A stretch of 64,000 nt of DNA from an uncultured Sphingomonas sp. (GCF_937859915.1 NZ_CALMAW010000122.1:18967-82966); one strand, 5' to 3'. Counted from the first letter of the stretch, positions 1 to 9,821 are shown. Made by a program: numbers and translations. The notes: generated by a model not told the origin, from the letters alone.

Positions 1-794
1 CCGTCGGCGTATCGCCCCATTGGTCGCGCGCCGGCCGGCGGTTGTTTGGTGAGGGACTGTCCGCCGCACGACTCTCCGGCATCAGCGTCCGCGACGATCG
101 CGCGCGCGACCTGTGGAATGCGGAGCTGAGCGGATATACGCTACCCGCGGTGACGATCGCCCCGGATCCCGCCCTGACGCTCTCTGCGCATTTCCCCGCG
201 ACGCCGACAAGGCGCGGCGGACCGACGCACATCGGGCTGTGCCTCACCTCGCCGACGGCCTTGCGCTACCATGGGCGCGACACATGGTCCGCGCGCGCGA
301 TCGAACAATGGTATTGCGCGCTCGCCGCCGAACTCACCCGCCGCGGCCATGTGGTGGTCGGCTTCACGACGGGCACGATCGAAGACGACCGCTTCGCCGC
401 GGCGATCGAAACGCGCTTTGTCGCGGCCACCGGCGGCAAGGGGCGGATTGCCCCGACCTGCACATCCGCGGCCGAGCTGGTCTCGCTGATCGGCGAATTC
501 CATGGCCTCGTCGCGCACAGATTGCACGCGCTGATCGTCGGCTACGCGGCCGCCATTCCCGGGCTCGCTTTGGCGTGGGACGCCAAGATGGTCGGGCAGA
601 TGGAGATGCTCGGCCATCCCGATCGCCTGCTCGATCCCAAGCGCTCGACGGCGACCGAGACGGCCGACCGGCTCGACGCGATCATCGCGGACGGCGTCGA
701 CCTCGACCGCCGCGATGCGCTGATCGCGGAGGCGCGGGCGAGCACGCAGGCGTTGATGCGGACGCTCCGCGCGGCGGTGACGGCGCATGGCTAA
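1..794 (+). CDS. Polysaccharide pyruvyl transferase family protein (5' truncated by window edge)
   Basis: Frame is open to the window start (VGVSPHWSRAGRRLFGEGLS...ISVRDDRARD); later 'EFHGLVAHRLHALIVGYAAAIPGLALAWDAKM' resembles the pyruvyl-transferase C-terminal region. Confidence 0.7.
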   Translation, partial: VGVSPHWSRAGRRLFGEGLSAARLSGISVRDDRARDLWNAELSGYTLPAVTIAPDPALTLSAHFPATPTRRGGPTHIGLCLTSPTALRYHGRDTWSARAIEQWYCALAAELTRRGHVVVGFTTGTIEDDRFAAAIETRFVAATGGKGRIAPTCTSAAELVSLIGEFHGLVAHRLHALIVGYAAAIPGLALAWDAKMVGQMEMLGHPDRLLDPKRSTATETADRLDAIIADGVDLDRRDALIAEARASTQALMRTLRAAVTAHG

Positions 795-1701
795 CAAGCT
801 CCAGCGCGTGCTGGCGAGACTGCCGACCTATTGGACCTATATGCGCGAGCGCCCGTCCTGGGTCCTCGTGCTCTTGGGCGGTCGCGTGCTCTTCGTCCGC
901 CAGGTCGAGCGCCAGCTGCGGCGGGCAGCGCCGCGATCCGTGCCGCCGACCTTGTCCTCCCGACTGCACGTCGACGCGCCCGACCGGATCGTTCCGGAGC
1001 TCGAGCGCGACGGCGTCTCGCCGCGCCTCACGCTGTCGGCGAGCGATGTCGCCGCCATCCGGGCGTTCGCCGAACAGACGCCGTGCACGACGCGCGCGGC
1101 GCCGATCCGCAGCTTCCTGGCGGGCGATATCGACGCGGTGAACGCCGAGCGTCCGCGCGACGTCATCGCCGCCTATTTCTTCGACCGGATCCACGAATGC
1201 CCGACGATCGCGAAGATCGAAGCCGATCCGCTGATCCGTGCGATCGCGGAAGGCTATATCGGCGGCACGCCACACCATATCCGTACGCGGCTGTGGTGGA
1301 GCTTTCCCGGCAAGCGCGTCGCCGAAGCCGATCTCCATGCCGCGGCTCAGGACAAATATCATTTCGATCTGAACGATTTCCGGACGGTCAAATTCTTCTT
1401 CTATCTCACCGACGTCGATCGGATGTCGGGGCCGCATGCCTATATCGCGGGCAGCCATCACAAGCGGAAGATCCGCCACCAATACACGCTCATGGTGGGC
1501 CATGACGAAGCCGAGCTTCGTGCCTATTATGGCGACGACCGGTTCCATGTCCTGACCGGCCCGGCCGGCACGGGGTTCGCCGAAGACCCCTTCATCTTCC
1601 ATGTCGGCATGACCTGCAAGGAACGTCCGCGCTTGCTCCTCGAAATCGAGTTCGGGCCGGCGATCGCGAGCAAGAGCTATCGATATGGCGAGATCGGCTA
1701 G
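787..1701 (+). CDS. Phytanoyl-CoA dioxygenase (PhyH)-like protein
   Basis: 304 aa; KYHFDLNDFRTVKFFFYLTDVDRMSGPHAYIAGSHH and C-terminal FIFHVGMTCKERPRLLLEIEF fit the Fe/2OG PhyH-like fold; overlaps previous CDS by 8 bp. Confidence 0.65.
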   Translation: MANKLQRVLARLPTYWTYMRERPSWVLVLLGGRVLFVRQVERQLRRAAPRSVPPTLSSRLHVDAPDRIVPELERDGVSPRLTLSASDVAAIRAFAEQTPCTTRAAPIRSFLAGDIDAVNAERPRDVIAAYFFDRIHECPTIAKIEADPLIRAIAEGYIGGTPHHIRTRLWWSFPGKRVAEADLHAAAQDKYHFDLNDFRTVKFFFYLTDVDRMSGPHAYIAGSHHKRKIRHQYTLMVGHDEAELRAYYGDDRFHVLTGPAGTGFAEDPFIFHVGMTCKERPRLLLEIEFGPAIASKSYRYGEIG

Positions 1702-1704
1702 GCC

Positions 1705-2991
1705 GTGACGCGCGGCATGGCGGACCGCCATCCAGATCGCCTCGTCGTCCTCAACGATCTTTCGCACCCCGCGGGGGGCGCGACCGCGGTGGCCCTCGAA
1801 TCGATCCGGCTGATGCGCGCGCGGGGGATGGCGGTGACGCTGATCACCGGCGACATGGGCGACAATCCGGCGCTGCTGGCGGACGCGGTCGAGATCGTCG
1901 CATTGGGTCGGCGGAGGCTCCGCGCCGCCAACCCCGCCCGCGCCTTCCTGTCCGGACTATATAACCGGGCGGCGCGCGACATGACCGCGCGGTGGATCGC
2001 CGCGCATGACACGCCGGGGACGGTGTACCACCTCCACGGCTGGAGCCAGATCCTCTCGCCGGCGATCTTCGAGGCCCTGGCGCCGGTGCGGGATCGGCTG
2101 ATCTTGTCGGCGCACGACTTCTTCCTGGTCTGCCCCAACGGCAGCTTTTCCTTTCTCAAGACCGGGAGGGTGTGCCCGCATGTCCCGCTCAGCCCGAGCT
2201 GCGTCGCGGCATCCTGCGATCGCCGAAGCTATGCGGAAAAGCTTTGGCGTGTCGCGCGGCAGTTGATCCAACGCCATTTCTACGATCCGGCCACGTCGCC
2301 GCCGGTGCTCGTGCCCCACGGCGCGATGACCCCGTTCCTGCGCCGCGGCGGGATACCGGCGGGCGCCATCGCGACGCTGCCCAACCCGGTCACCGCCTTC
2401 TGCCGCGGGCGCATCGCCGCCGAGGACAATCGCGATATCCTGTTCGTGGGACGGCTGGAGGCGACCAAGGGCCCCGACCTTGCCCTCGCGGCCGCGCGGA
2501 AGGCGGGCGTGACGCTGCGCGTGATCGGCGACGGTGCGATGCGCGGCGATCTGGCCGCGCGCTATCCCGAGATGCGCTTCCTCGGCGCGCAATCACGCGA
2601 CGGTATCGCCGAACATGCGGCGCAAGCTCGACTGCTCCTGATGCCAAGCCGCTACCCCGAGCCCTATGGACTGGTCGCCGTCGAGGCGATGTGGAGCGGG
2701 TTGCCGGTCATCGTGCAGAAGACGGCGATGCTGGCGCCGGAGATCGTCGCGGCCGGCGCCGGCTTCGCATGTGATCCGCTCGATACGTCTGGATTTGCCG
2801 CACAGATCGCGCGGCTGGCGGCCGACGACGCAACGATCGCGGACATGTCGGCGAAGGCGTTCTCGGATACGCGCGGGCTTGGCCTCTCGCCCGCCGCATG
2901 GGGCGAGAGGCTCTTCGCCCTCTATGACGACAGGCTTAGGGGTCCTGCCGGCCTTGCCTCCGTTCGCGCACGATCCGCCGCGCCGCGCTGA
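1705..2991 (+). CDS. Glycosyltransferase family 4 / group 1
   Basis: GRLEATKGPDLALAAARKAG...LLLMPSRYPEPYGLVAVEAMWSGLPVIV is the canonical GT4 C-terminal region. Confidence 0.9.
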   Translation: MTRGMADRHPDRLVVLNDLSHPAGGATAVALESIRLMRARGMAVTLITGDMGDNPALLADAVEIVALGRRRLRAANPARAFLSGLYNRAARDMTARWIAAHDTPGTVYHLHGWSQILSPAIFEALAPVRDRLILSAHDFFLVCPNGSFSFLKTGRVCPHVPLSPSCVAASCDRRSYAEKLWRVARQLIQRHFYDPATSPPVLVPHGAMTPFLRRGGIPAGAIATLPNPVTAFCRGRIAAEDNRDILFVGRLEATKGPDLALAAARKAGVTLRVIGDGAMRGDLAARYPEMRFLGAQSRDGIAEHAAQARLLLMPSRYPEPYGLVAVEAMWSGLPVIVQKTAMLAPEIVAAGAGFACDPLDTSGFAAQIARLAADDATIADMSAKAFSDTRGLGLSPAAWGERLFALYDDRLRGPAGLASVRARSAAPR

Positions 2992-3132
2992 CAGGCGGCG
3001 TTGCGCAACGCGTCGCTCTGCCGCGGCCGTCGCCACTCATCCATTGGTCGCGCGACCTAAATCGGTCTTGCGCGACCACGCTCCGGGATGTCTTCTCGAC
3101 GCATCCAGGCGCGACAGACGCGGAGAGGCAAG

Positions 3133-3363
3133 ATGGCGTCGGCAAGCTATAAACTCTATGTGAGCTATGCGCCGAAGGCCGGCGCCGCGCCGTGGCGCAC
3201 CCGCTGCGAAGCGCGCCTGTCGTCCGCGCCGCCTGCCGCCGCGCGCAAGCCGGACGGCGTTACCGGGAACGGGAGCAGCGCAATCCGGGGGATGATCTAT
3301 GCGAGCCCGATCGCCATCATGCTCTGGGTGCCGATCCTATGGGCGGTGAGCCGGATCTTCTGA
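3133..3363 (+). CDS. Small hypothetical protein with C-terminal hydrophobic segment
   Basis: ORF 3088..3363 with internal ATG after AGAGGC; C-terminus IYASPIAIMLWVPILWAVSRIF looks like one TM helix. Confidence 0.35.
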   Translation: MASASYKLYVSYAPKAGAAPWRTRCEARLSSAPPAAARKPDGVTGNGSSAIRGMIYASPIAIMLWVPILWAVSRIF

Positions 3364-3434
3364 CCCCGACACCAGACGTTAAGCGCGTCTTCACCCCTCA
3401 CGCGATAGAGCAGTCCCGCTGCACCCTCAGCATG

Positions 3435-3470
3435 AAGCCCGCTGGTTGCTGTCCTGCCGCCAGCGGGCTT
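3435..3470. terminator. Possible intrinsic terminator hairpin
   Basis: aagcccgctgg / ccagcgggctt perfect 11-bp stem with 14-nt loop; T-tract weak. Confidence 0.4.
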
Positions 3471-3894
3471 CTTACCCCGCGGCACGCAGCCGTCAGGCCC
3501 GGAAGGGCGCGCCATCCTGTCGAGCGCAGGACGCGGGCCTCAACTGGTCCTCAAGCGTGCGGAATAAGCGATCATCGCTGGTCCGCACGTTGATGTGAAC
3601 ACTGCCGCGGGATACCAGCACATAATGTTCGGTCCCGACGGGCACGACCGACCGAATGTCCTTGACCCGGTCACTGGCCACTTCGATTGAGCGCATCGTC
3701 ACCATATCCCGACTCCCTGCTTGATCTGCCGCCATCATGACTGTGAAGGCGGGCATCTCAACCATGCCGTGGCGGCGCCTGTATCGGGCTGGGACAGGCG
3801 ACGGTGAGGCGACCGAAGCGCCAATCGCAGCATCCGGCCACGACGGCGGCGCAGTTCGCACTTCCTTAGAGATTGCCGTCTAGGCCGGCCGCGG

Positions 3895-4278
3895 GTGGCC
3901 GAGGAAACCGATATGAACGCGCCGGTGACAATCATCAAAGACGAGCGGTCGACGTTTCGGACCGCCTGCGCCCAGCAGGTGTATGTCGAAGCGGCGGGCT
4001 GCATGCATTTCCCGGCCGCGCTGATGGACGTCTCCTCATCCGGGTTCCGCGCCGCGGTAAACGGCCAGATCGCCATGGGGGCCGTCGTCAAACTCCGCTA
4101 TGCGACGAACCGCGAAGCGATCGCGATCGTCGTCTGGCAGACCGATACGACCATTGGCTGTCAGTTCATCGCGCCGCTCGGCCACGCCGACGTGACGCTG
4201 ATTACCCGCGGATTTGGTCTGGTCCCATCGGGCGCGCCGAAATTCGGCCACGAGCCGCGGGCCTGCGCGGCCGATTGA
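3895..4278 (+). CDS. PilZ domain-containing protein
   Basis: ALMDVSSSGFRAAVNGQIAMGAVVKLRY...VVWQTDTTIGCQFIAPL typical PilZ pattern. Confidence 0.7.
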   Translation: MAEETDMNAPVTIIKDERSTFRTACAQQVYVEAAGCMHFPAALMDVSSSGFRAAVNGQIAMGAVVKLRYATNREAIAIVVWQTDTTIGCQFIAPLGHADVTLITRGFGLVPSGAPKFGHEPRACAAD

Positions 4279-4388
4279 ATGCGGCACCGCGCCGCCGACC
4301 GCGCATCACGAATATGGATCGAGCGACGGGGCGGCAGGACGTCCCGCACCATGATCCACGCCTAGAATGCTGTCTGAAATGGTTTTTA

Positions 4389-4462
4389 TGGAGCGGGTGA
4401 AGGGAATCGAACCCTCGTCGTAAGCTTGGGAAGCTTCTGCTCTACCATTGAGCTACACCCGC
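4389..4462 (-). tRNA. tRNA-Gly (anticodon CCC), CCA encoded
   Basis: Reverse complement GCGGGTGTAGCTCAATGGTAGAGCAGAAGCTTCCCAAGCTTACGACGAGGGTTCGATTCCCTTCACCCGCTCCA folds as cloverleaf; anticodon loop TTCCCAA. Confidence 0.95.
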
Positions 4463-4780
4463 ACATCACCGGCCTGGCGCCGATCGGACCGCCTGTGTGC
4501 CCGCGATTTCGAATCCGGGGCAACGTCGTGCGATCTGAGCGGCGAGTGCCACATTCCTGGCCGCGCCGTCAACGCGTAAGCCGGCGCCGACGTCGCCTGG
4601 CGTCGGATCATCCGCATCGCCGATATAGCGCCGACCGCACACGCGCCGTCGGGCTGTCATCGGTTTGCCGCAGCGTGGACGCCAGCGCGAACGGAACGCT
4701 GTCCTCTTCGTTTCGCTCTATCTTAGGTGACCGTGAAACGAGGCGGTGCGTTCCTCAGGAACGGCGACCGTTCGCATAGG

Positions 4781-5788
4781 ATGAAAGGACGCGAATTGAA
4801 GATCATTGGGCTCGAGGAGCATTTCGTTACCCCCGACGTGCTCGCAGCGTGGCACGCGCTCGATCCGCGATGGCAGGACCCGGGTCTGCAGCATCACGAG
4901 CGCGGCGAGATCGGTGCGCGGCTACTCGATCTGGCCGAGCGGCGCATCGCCGACATGGACGAGACCGGCATGGACGTGCAGGTGCTCTCGTTGACGGCAC
5001 CCGGCGTACACAGTCTCGAACCCGGCGACGCGGTCGCGCAGCAGACCGCGAGCAACGACCTGCTCGCCGCGACCGTCCGCCGCTGGCCGGACCGGCTGCA
5101 GGGTCTCGCGACGCTCGCCACGCCCGATCCGCAGGCGGCGGCGGCAGAGTTGCGGCGTGCGGTGACGCAACTGGGTCTGAACGGCGCGATGCTGTTCGGC
5201 CGGACGCGCGACCGCAATCTCGATCATCCCGACAATTGGCCGATCTTCGAGGCCGCGGCGGCATTGCGTGCGCCGCTCTACATCCATCCGCAGGCGCCCG
5301 TGCCCGCCGTGCGCGACGCGCTGTACAGCGGCTTCGGCGACGATGTCGACGCGGCGCTCGCGACCTTCGGGCTCGGCTGGCATTATGAGACCGGCGTGCA
5401 GATCCTGCGCATGATCCTCGCCGGCGTGTTCGACCGCTATCCCGACCTCCAGCTGATCACCGGCCATTGGGGCGAGGTGGTGCTATTCTATCTCGAACGG
5501 ATCGACGGGCTGTCGCGCGTCACCACGCTCGAACGGCCGATCTCCGAGACGTTTCGGCGCCATGTCTCGGTGACCCCGAGCGGGATGTGGAGCCAACGCT
5601 ATCTGCGCTGGGCGCTCGACGTGCTCGGTCCCGAGCGCATCCTGTTCTCGTCGGACTATCCCTATCGATTCACGCCGAACTCCGGCGCGCGCCGGTTCCT
5701 CGACGCGGCGGATCTGTCCGAGACCGATCGCCACGCCATTGCGCACGGCAATTGGGAGCGGATGGTCGCCGGCATACGGCGCGACTGA
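4781..5788 (+). CDS. Amidohydrolase family protein (ACMSD/resorcylate decarboxylase-like)
   Basis: LKIIGLEEHFVTPDVL...ADMDETGMDVQVLSLTAPG...LITGHWGE...RILFSSDYPYRF metal-binding amidohydrolase-2 motifs. Confidence 0.85.
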   Translation: MKGRELKIIGLEEHFVTPDVLAAWHALDPRWQDPGLQHHERGEIGARLLDLAERRIADMDETGMDVQVLSLTAPGVHSLEPGDAVAQQTASNDLLAATVRRWPDRLQGLATLATPDPQAAAAELRRAVTQLGLNGAMLFGRTRDRNLDHPDNWPIFEAAAALRAPLYIHPQAPVPAVRDALYSGFGDDVDAALATFGLGWHYETGVQILRMILAGVFDRYPDLQLITGHWGEVVLFYLERIDGLSRVTTLERPISETFRRHVSVTPSGMWSQRYLRWALDVLGPERILFSSDYPYRFTPNSGARRFLDAADLSETDRHAIAHGNWERMVAGIRRD

Positions 5789-5910
5789 TCGTGCGGCTTG
5801 CGCTGACGCGTCGACCCGTTAGGCATGCCATCTGAGGCGTCCGTCCAGATCGTCGCCCGGCGGCGATCTGGCAGGGCGTCATCGCCTATTATTGTGATTG
5901 GAAGTTGCGC

Positions 5911-7386
5911 GTGAAGCCTGTCCTGCGTCGTGCCCTGTCGGCTACGCTGTTCGCGCCTGCGCTGCTGGCGGCGACGCAATTGCCGGACAATGCGACTTCG
6001 CCGCCTGCGGCATTGCCGGTCGCGCCGCCCCCGGTCGTCGCGCCTGCCCCGCCGATGCCGTCGTTGAGCACGGAGCAGCTCGATCAGCTCCGCCATATGC
6101 TCGACGGCGCCGCGGCCGACGGGATCGCCGCCGGCGGGCAGACCAGTGCGGCGCCCGCGGATGCCGATCCCGACGCGGTCGTGCGGGCGGCGCTCGATTA
6201 TGCCAGCGCGCTCCACCACGGCCGCCTCGCCGACTCGGACTTCATGGGCAATTGGGGACTGAAGCCGCCGCCTTATGATCCGCGAGCCGCCTTCGTTGCC
6301 GCGGTTCGCGCCGACCGGCTGTCCGCCTGGATCGCGTCGCTGCCGCCGCCCTGGTCGGGCTATGATACGCTCAAGAAGGCGCTGGCCAGCTACCGCGGGA
6401 TCGACAAGGCCGGCGGCTGGCGCCCGATCGAGGCAGGCCCCGATCTGGCCCCGGGCGCCAGCGGCGCGCGTGTCGCGGCGCTGCGCGCGCGGCTCGCGAT
6501 TGAGGATCATGGCCTCGCCGCCGGGGCCGACCGCTATGACGACGCGCTGGTCGCCGCCGTCCAGCGTGCCCAGCGCCGCTACGGGCTCGAGCCCACCGGC
6601 ACGCTCGGCGCGGCCACCGTCGCCGCGCTCAACGTCAGCGCGCATGATCGCGTCCGCCAGATCGAGGCGAATATGGAGCGCTGGCGCTGGCTGCCGGCGA
6701 CGCTGCCTGCGCACCGCGTGCAGGTGAACATCGCCGCCGCCGTGCTTACCGTGTTCGACGCCGACAAGCCGATCATGTCGATGCGCGCGGTCACCGGCCG
6801 GCCGGGCGACGAGACGCCGATGCTGTCCTCGACGATCCACAGCATCGTGTTCAATCCGCCCTGGAACGTGCCGAGCTCGATCGCGACCAAGGAGCTGTGG
6901 CCCAAAGAACATGCGCATCCCGGCTATCTCAGGGCGCACGGCTTCAGCGTGATCGGCACCGGCGGCAGCGCGCGGCTGCAGCAGAGCCCCAAGCGCAGCG
7001 CGCTCGGCAAGGTCAAGTTCGACTTCGCCAACCCCTATGGCGTCTATCTCCACGACACGCCGACGCAGGGCACCTTCGATCGCAACAGCCGGCTTGCCAG
7101 CCATGGCTGCGTGCGCCTCGCTCATCCGGTCGCGCTTGCCAAGCTGATGCTGCAGGCCGATCCGCTGTGGACCAGCGATGCGATCGACGCCGCGCTCGCG
7201 AAGGGCCAGACGGTGCGCGCGCCGCTCGGCGATCCGGTGTCGGTCTATCTGTTCTATTGGACCGCCTACGCCAGCGCCGACGGCAAGATGACCTTTCTCG
7301 GCGATCCCTATGGCTGGGACGGCCAGCTCGCCGACCGGCTGACGACCAGCGCCGATCGGGCCAAGCAGATGACGGCATCCAACTGA
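5911..7386 (+). CDS. L,D-transpeptidase, YcbB-like, with peptidoglycan-binding domain
   Basis: RLASHGCVRLAHP catalytic motif, FNPPWNVPSSIATKELWPKE, N-terminal signal peptide; start uncertain (GTG 5911 or upstream). Confidence 0.88.
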   Translation: MKPVLRRALSATLFAPALLAATQLPDNATSPPAALPVAPPPVVAPAPPMPSLSTEQLDQLRHMLDGAAADGIAAGGQTSAAPADADPDAVVRAALDYASALHHGRLADSDFMGNWGLKPPPYDPRAAFVAAVRADRLSAWIASLPPPWSGYDTLKKALASYRGIDKAGGWRPIEAGPDLAPGASGARVAALRARLAIEDHGLAAGADRYDDALVAAVQRAQRRYGLEPTGTLGAATVAALNVSAHDRVRQIEANMERWRWLPATLPAHRVQVNIAAAVLTVFDADKPIMSMRAVTGRPGDETPMLSSTIHSIVFNPPWNVPSSIATKELWPKEHAHPGYLRAHGFSVIGTGGSARLQQSPKRSALGKVKFDFANPYGVYLHDTPTQGTFDRNSRLASHGCVRLAHPVALAKLMLQADPLWTSDAIDAALAKGQTVRAPLGDPVSVYLFYWTAYASADGKMTFLGDPYGWDGQLADRLTTSADRAKQMTASN

Positions 7387-7709
7387 TGGACACGCGCCTT
7401 ATGTCGATCCGCACGCCCCTCCTCGTCGTCGCCGTCGCCGGCCTGTTGCTCGGCGGCTGCCACAAGCAGCGCGAACCGGAACCCGAAAACCAGACGACGG
7501 AAACGCCCGCGCCGGTCGTGCCGGAACCGGTCCGAGAGCCAGAGCCGGTCGCGGCGCCCACTCCGAAGCCCGTCGCGCCGAAGCCCAAGGCCGCGCCCAA
7601 GCCGTCGGCCGACGAGCAGATGCTCGACGACGCCGATGCGACCGGCATGACCTCGCATGCCAACCGCGAGACCGACGCGTCGGACAGCGCGGGCAACAGT
7701 CAGCAATAG
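7386..7709 (+). CDS. Pro/Glu/Lys-rich lipoprotein-like protein
   Basis: MDTRLMSIRTPLLVVAVAGLLLGGCHK lipobox LGGC; low-complexity EPEPENQTTETPAPVVPEP tail; overlaps previous stop. Confidence 0.6.
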   Translation: MDTRLMSIRTPLLVVAVAGLLLGGCHKQREPEPENQTTETPAPVVPEPVREPEPVAAPTPKPVAPKPKAAPKPSADEQMLDDADATGMTSHANRETDASDSAGNSQQ

Positions 7710-7710
7710 C

Positions 7711-8016
7711 ATGGCGGACGACGACTATGTCTATGACGAGGCCAGCGGCGAATGGATGCCCGCCAGCGACCGCGCGGCGCGGATGCCGCCAGCGGACGCC
7801 GCGATCCTGGTGCGCGACGCGGTCGGCAACCTGCTCATGGACGGCGATCAGGTCACACTGATCAAGGATCTCGCGGTCAAGGGCGCGGGTCAGACGCTCA
7901 AGCGGGGCACCGTGATCAAGTCGATCCGGTTGACCGGCGACGCGCAGGAGATCGATTGCCGCTACGACGGTATCAAAGGCCTCGTGCTACGCGCGGAATT
8001 CGTCCGCAAACGGTGA
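7711..8016 (+). CDS. phnA: PhnA (YjdM) domain protein
   Basis: VRDAVGNLLMDGDQVTLIKDLAVKGAGQTLKRGTVIKSIRL...IDCRYDGIKGLVLRAEFVRKR matches PhnA C-terminal domain. Confidence 0.8.
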   Translation: MADDDYVYDEASGEWMPASDRAARMPPADAAILVRDAVGNLLMDGDQVTLIKDLAVKGAGQTLKRGTVIKSIRLTGDAQEIDCRYDGIKGLVLRAEFVRKR

Positions 8017-8054
8017 CGATGGCCGGAGCGCGCGCGCATCGCGCGCCCCCGCGA

Positions 8055-8762
8055 TCAGGGCGCGATCTCCCGGCCGTCCCATGCGAAGACGCGCCCCGTG
8101 TCGGCGGTGCCCAGCCCGTCGACGACGTCGAGCAGCTGGCGCGCCGCCAGTTCGGGCGAAAACAGCTTTTCCTTCGGGACGCGCGGCTGGAAGGGCTTGC
8201 TCAGCGCGGTATCGACCGTCCCCGGATGCAGCGCGACGCAGATCGCCTCCGGCCTGGCGCGCGCCAGCTCGATCGCCGCGGATTTGACGATCATGTTGAG
8301 CGCCGCCTTCGAGGCTCGATAGCCATACCAGCCGCCGGTGCGATTGTCCGAGATGCTGCCGACCCGCGCGGACAGCGTCGCCGCGACCGCGCGACGGTCC
8401 TTCGCCAGCCGCGGCGTGAAATGTTTGAGCACCAGCGCCGGGCCGATCGTGTTGATCGCAAAGATACGGGCCAGCGCCGCGCCGTCGAGCTCCCGTAGCG
8501 CGCGCTCGGGCATCCGCCCTCCCTCGTGCAGGATGCCGGTCGCAACGAGGAGCAGATCGATCGGCGTCGCGATCGCGCCTGCCGCCGCCGCAATGCTGTC
8601 CTCGTCGGTGACGTCGAGCGTGCCGCCGACCAGCACGCCGCCGCTCGCGACCGGATCGCGCGCGAGCGCATGGACATGCGCGTACCGACCGGACGCCAAG
8701 ATTGCCGCAACCAATGCCGCGCCGATCCCGCCGCCGGCGCCGATCACCACCGCGGTCGTCAC
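8055..8762 (-). CDS. SDR family NAD(P)-dependent oxidoreductase
   Basis: GAGGGIG Rossmann motif and YRASKAALN catalytic motif; GTG start overlaps upstream stop. Confidence 0.88.
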   Translation of the reverse strand: MTTAVVIGAGGGIGAALVAAILASGRYAHVHALARDPVASGGVLVGGTLDVTDEDSIAAAAGAIATPIDLLLVATGILHEGGRMPERALRELDGAALARIFAINTIGPALVLKHFTPRLAKDRRAVAATLSARVGSISDNRTGGWYGYRASKAALNMIVKSAAIELARARPEAICVALHPGTVDTALSKPFQPRVPKEKLFSPELAARQLLDVVDGLGTADTGRVFAWDGREIAP

Positions 8763-9256
8763 CAGAAACGGCTACCGGGGATGCCCTTGAACGGCCCGAC
8801 CACCGCCGAGGTGATCCAGCCGCCATAGAAGCCGCCGGGTTGCGGCACGACGCATTCGCCATCGACGAAGCAGCCCTCCATGTCGGTCGCATAGAAGGCG
8901 ACATGATCGCGGATGGCGGCGAAGGAAGGCGACGGATCGGGATAGGACCAGGCGGCGCGCGGCAGAAACCGATCGCCGACGACGACGTCGAAATAGACCG
9001 CGCTGCCCTTCCACTCGCAGAAACTGCCGCCGCCCGCGGGTCGCAGCACGTCAGGCGCGACGTCGGCCGGAGGGAAATAATAGGTCGGCGGGTGGCTCGT
9101 CTCGATCGTGCGTACGCCGCGTCGGGTCTCGGCGATCGTCCGGCCGGCGAGCAGGACCACCAGATGCGCGGCGGTCGGCTGCGCGATCGCCGGGCGCGGA
9201 AAGTCCCAGACGCTCTCCTGCCCAGGCGCGGCCTGCTCCGGCGTCGGGCGTATCAT
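8759..9256 (-). CDS. DUF427 domain-containing protein
   Basis: VWDFPRPAIAQP...TSHPPTYYFPPADV...GSFCEWKGSAVYFDV...AAWSYPDP...YGGWITSAVVGPFKG is diagnostic of DUF427. Confidence 0.9.
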   Translation of the reverse strand: MIRPTPEQAAPGQESVWDFPRPAIAQPTAAHLVVLLAGRTIAETRRGVRTIETSHPPTYYFPPADVAPDVLRPAGGGSFCEWKGSAVYFDVVVGDRFLPRAAWSYPDPSPSFAAIRDHVAFYATDMEGCFVDGECVVPQPGGFYGGWITSAVVGPFKGIPGSRFW

Positions 9257-9615
9257 GCCACCCGGCCTTCGAGACGACGCGCCAGTCGCTGCAGCGCCGG
9301 CCGCCGCCGCAGGAAGAGCCGATAGGCGCGCTCGAGCGCCGCCAGCACGACGGGGCTCCGCGCCACGATCCCGAGCGGGCGCAACAGCGGGATCGCCCGC
9401 CACATCGCGGCAAAGGCCGCCGCGCCCGACAGCATCTGTCCATTCTCTTCGGCATGGAAACGCGCCAGCAGCGACGCGCGGTCGAGCGGACATTGGCTCG
9501 CGCCGTCCTGCACGTCGACGAAGCTGATCCGCCGGTGCCGGTCCAGCCGGCGCATCAGCGCGATCTCGCGCCGGCATAAGGGGCAGCCGCCATCGTGCCA
9601 GACGGTGACGGTCAT
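9253..9615 (-). CDS. DUF393 / DCC-family thiol-disulfide oxidoreductase-like protein
   Basis: WHDGGCPLCRREI (CxxC DCC motif) followed by RISFVDVQDG. Confidence 0.85.
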   Translation of the reverse strand: MTVTVWHDGGCPLCRREIALMRRLDRHRRISFVDVQDGASQCPLDRASLLARFHAEENGQMLSGAAAFAAMWRAIPLLRPLGIVARSPVVLAALERAYRLFLRRRPALQRLARRLEGRVA

Positions 9616-9821
9616 GCAGCGCCGCTAGCACCGACCGAGACGCCGCGGCGCTGGCGGTCGGAAAGTACGCCCGTTAAGCCCGGCACCTCGTCGAGCTGGC
9701 GCGTATCGGTGAAGCGGCCGCGCTCCTCGCGATACCGCACGATCTCGAAGCCGTGACCGCGAAACCCGTCGGCGGCGTCGAGCTCGGCTGCGGTCGCGGT
9801 GTTGATGTCCAACGGGGTCAT
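9612..9821 (-). CDS. Helix-hairpin-helix (ComEA-like) small protein
   Basis: MTPLDINTATAAELDAADGFRGHGFEIVRYREERGRFTDTRQLDEVPGL; HhH repeat pattern. Confidence 0.65.
   Translation of the reverse strand: MTPLDINTATAAELDAADGFRGHGFEIVRYREERGRFTDTRQLDEVPGLTGVLSDRQRRGVSVGASGAA

Noticed and set aside
3493-3861. 122-aa minus-strand ORF, weakly LytTR-like in YVLVSRGSVHINVRTSDDRLFRTLEDQL
   Set aside because: Too short and weak to assign; possibly a real small gene with start near 3705, but not supportable from sequence alone
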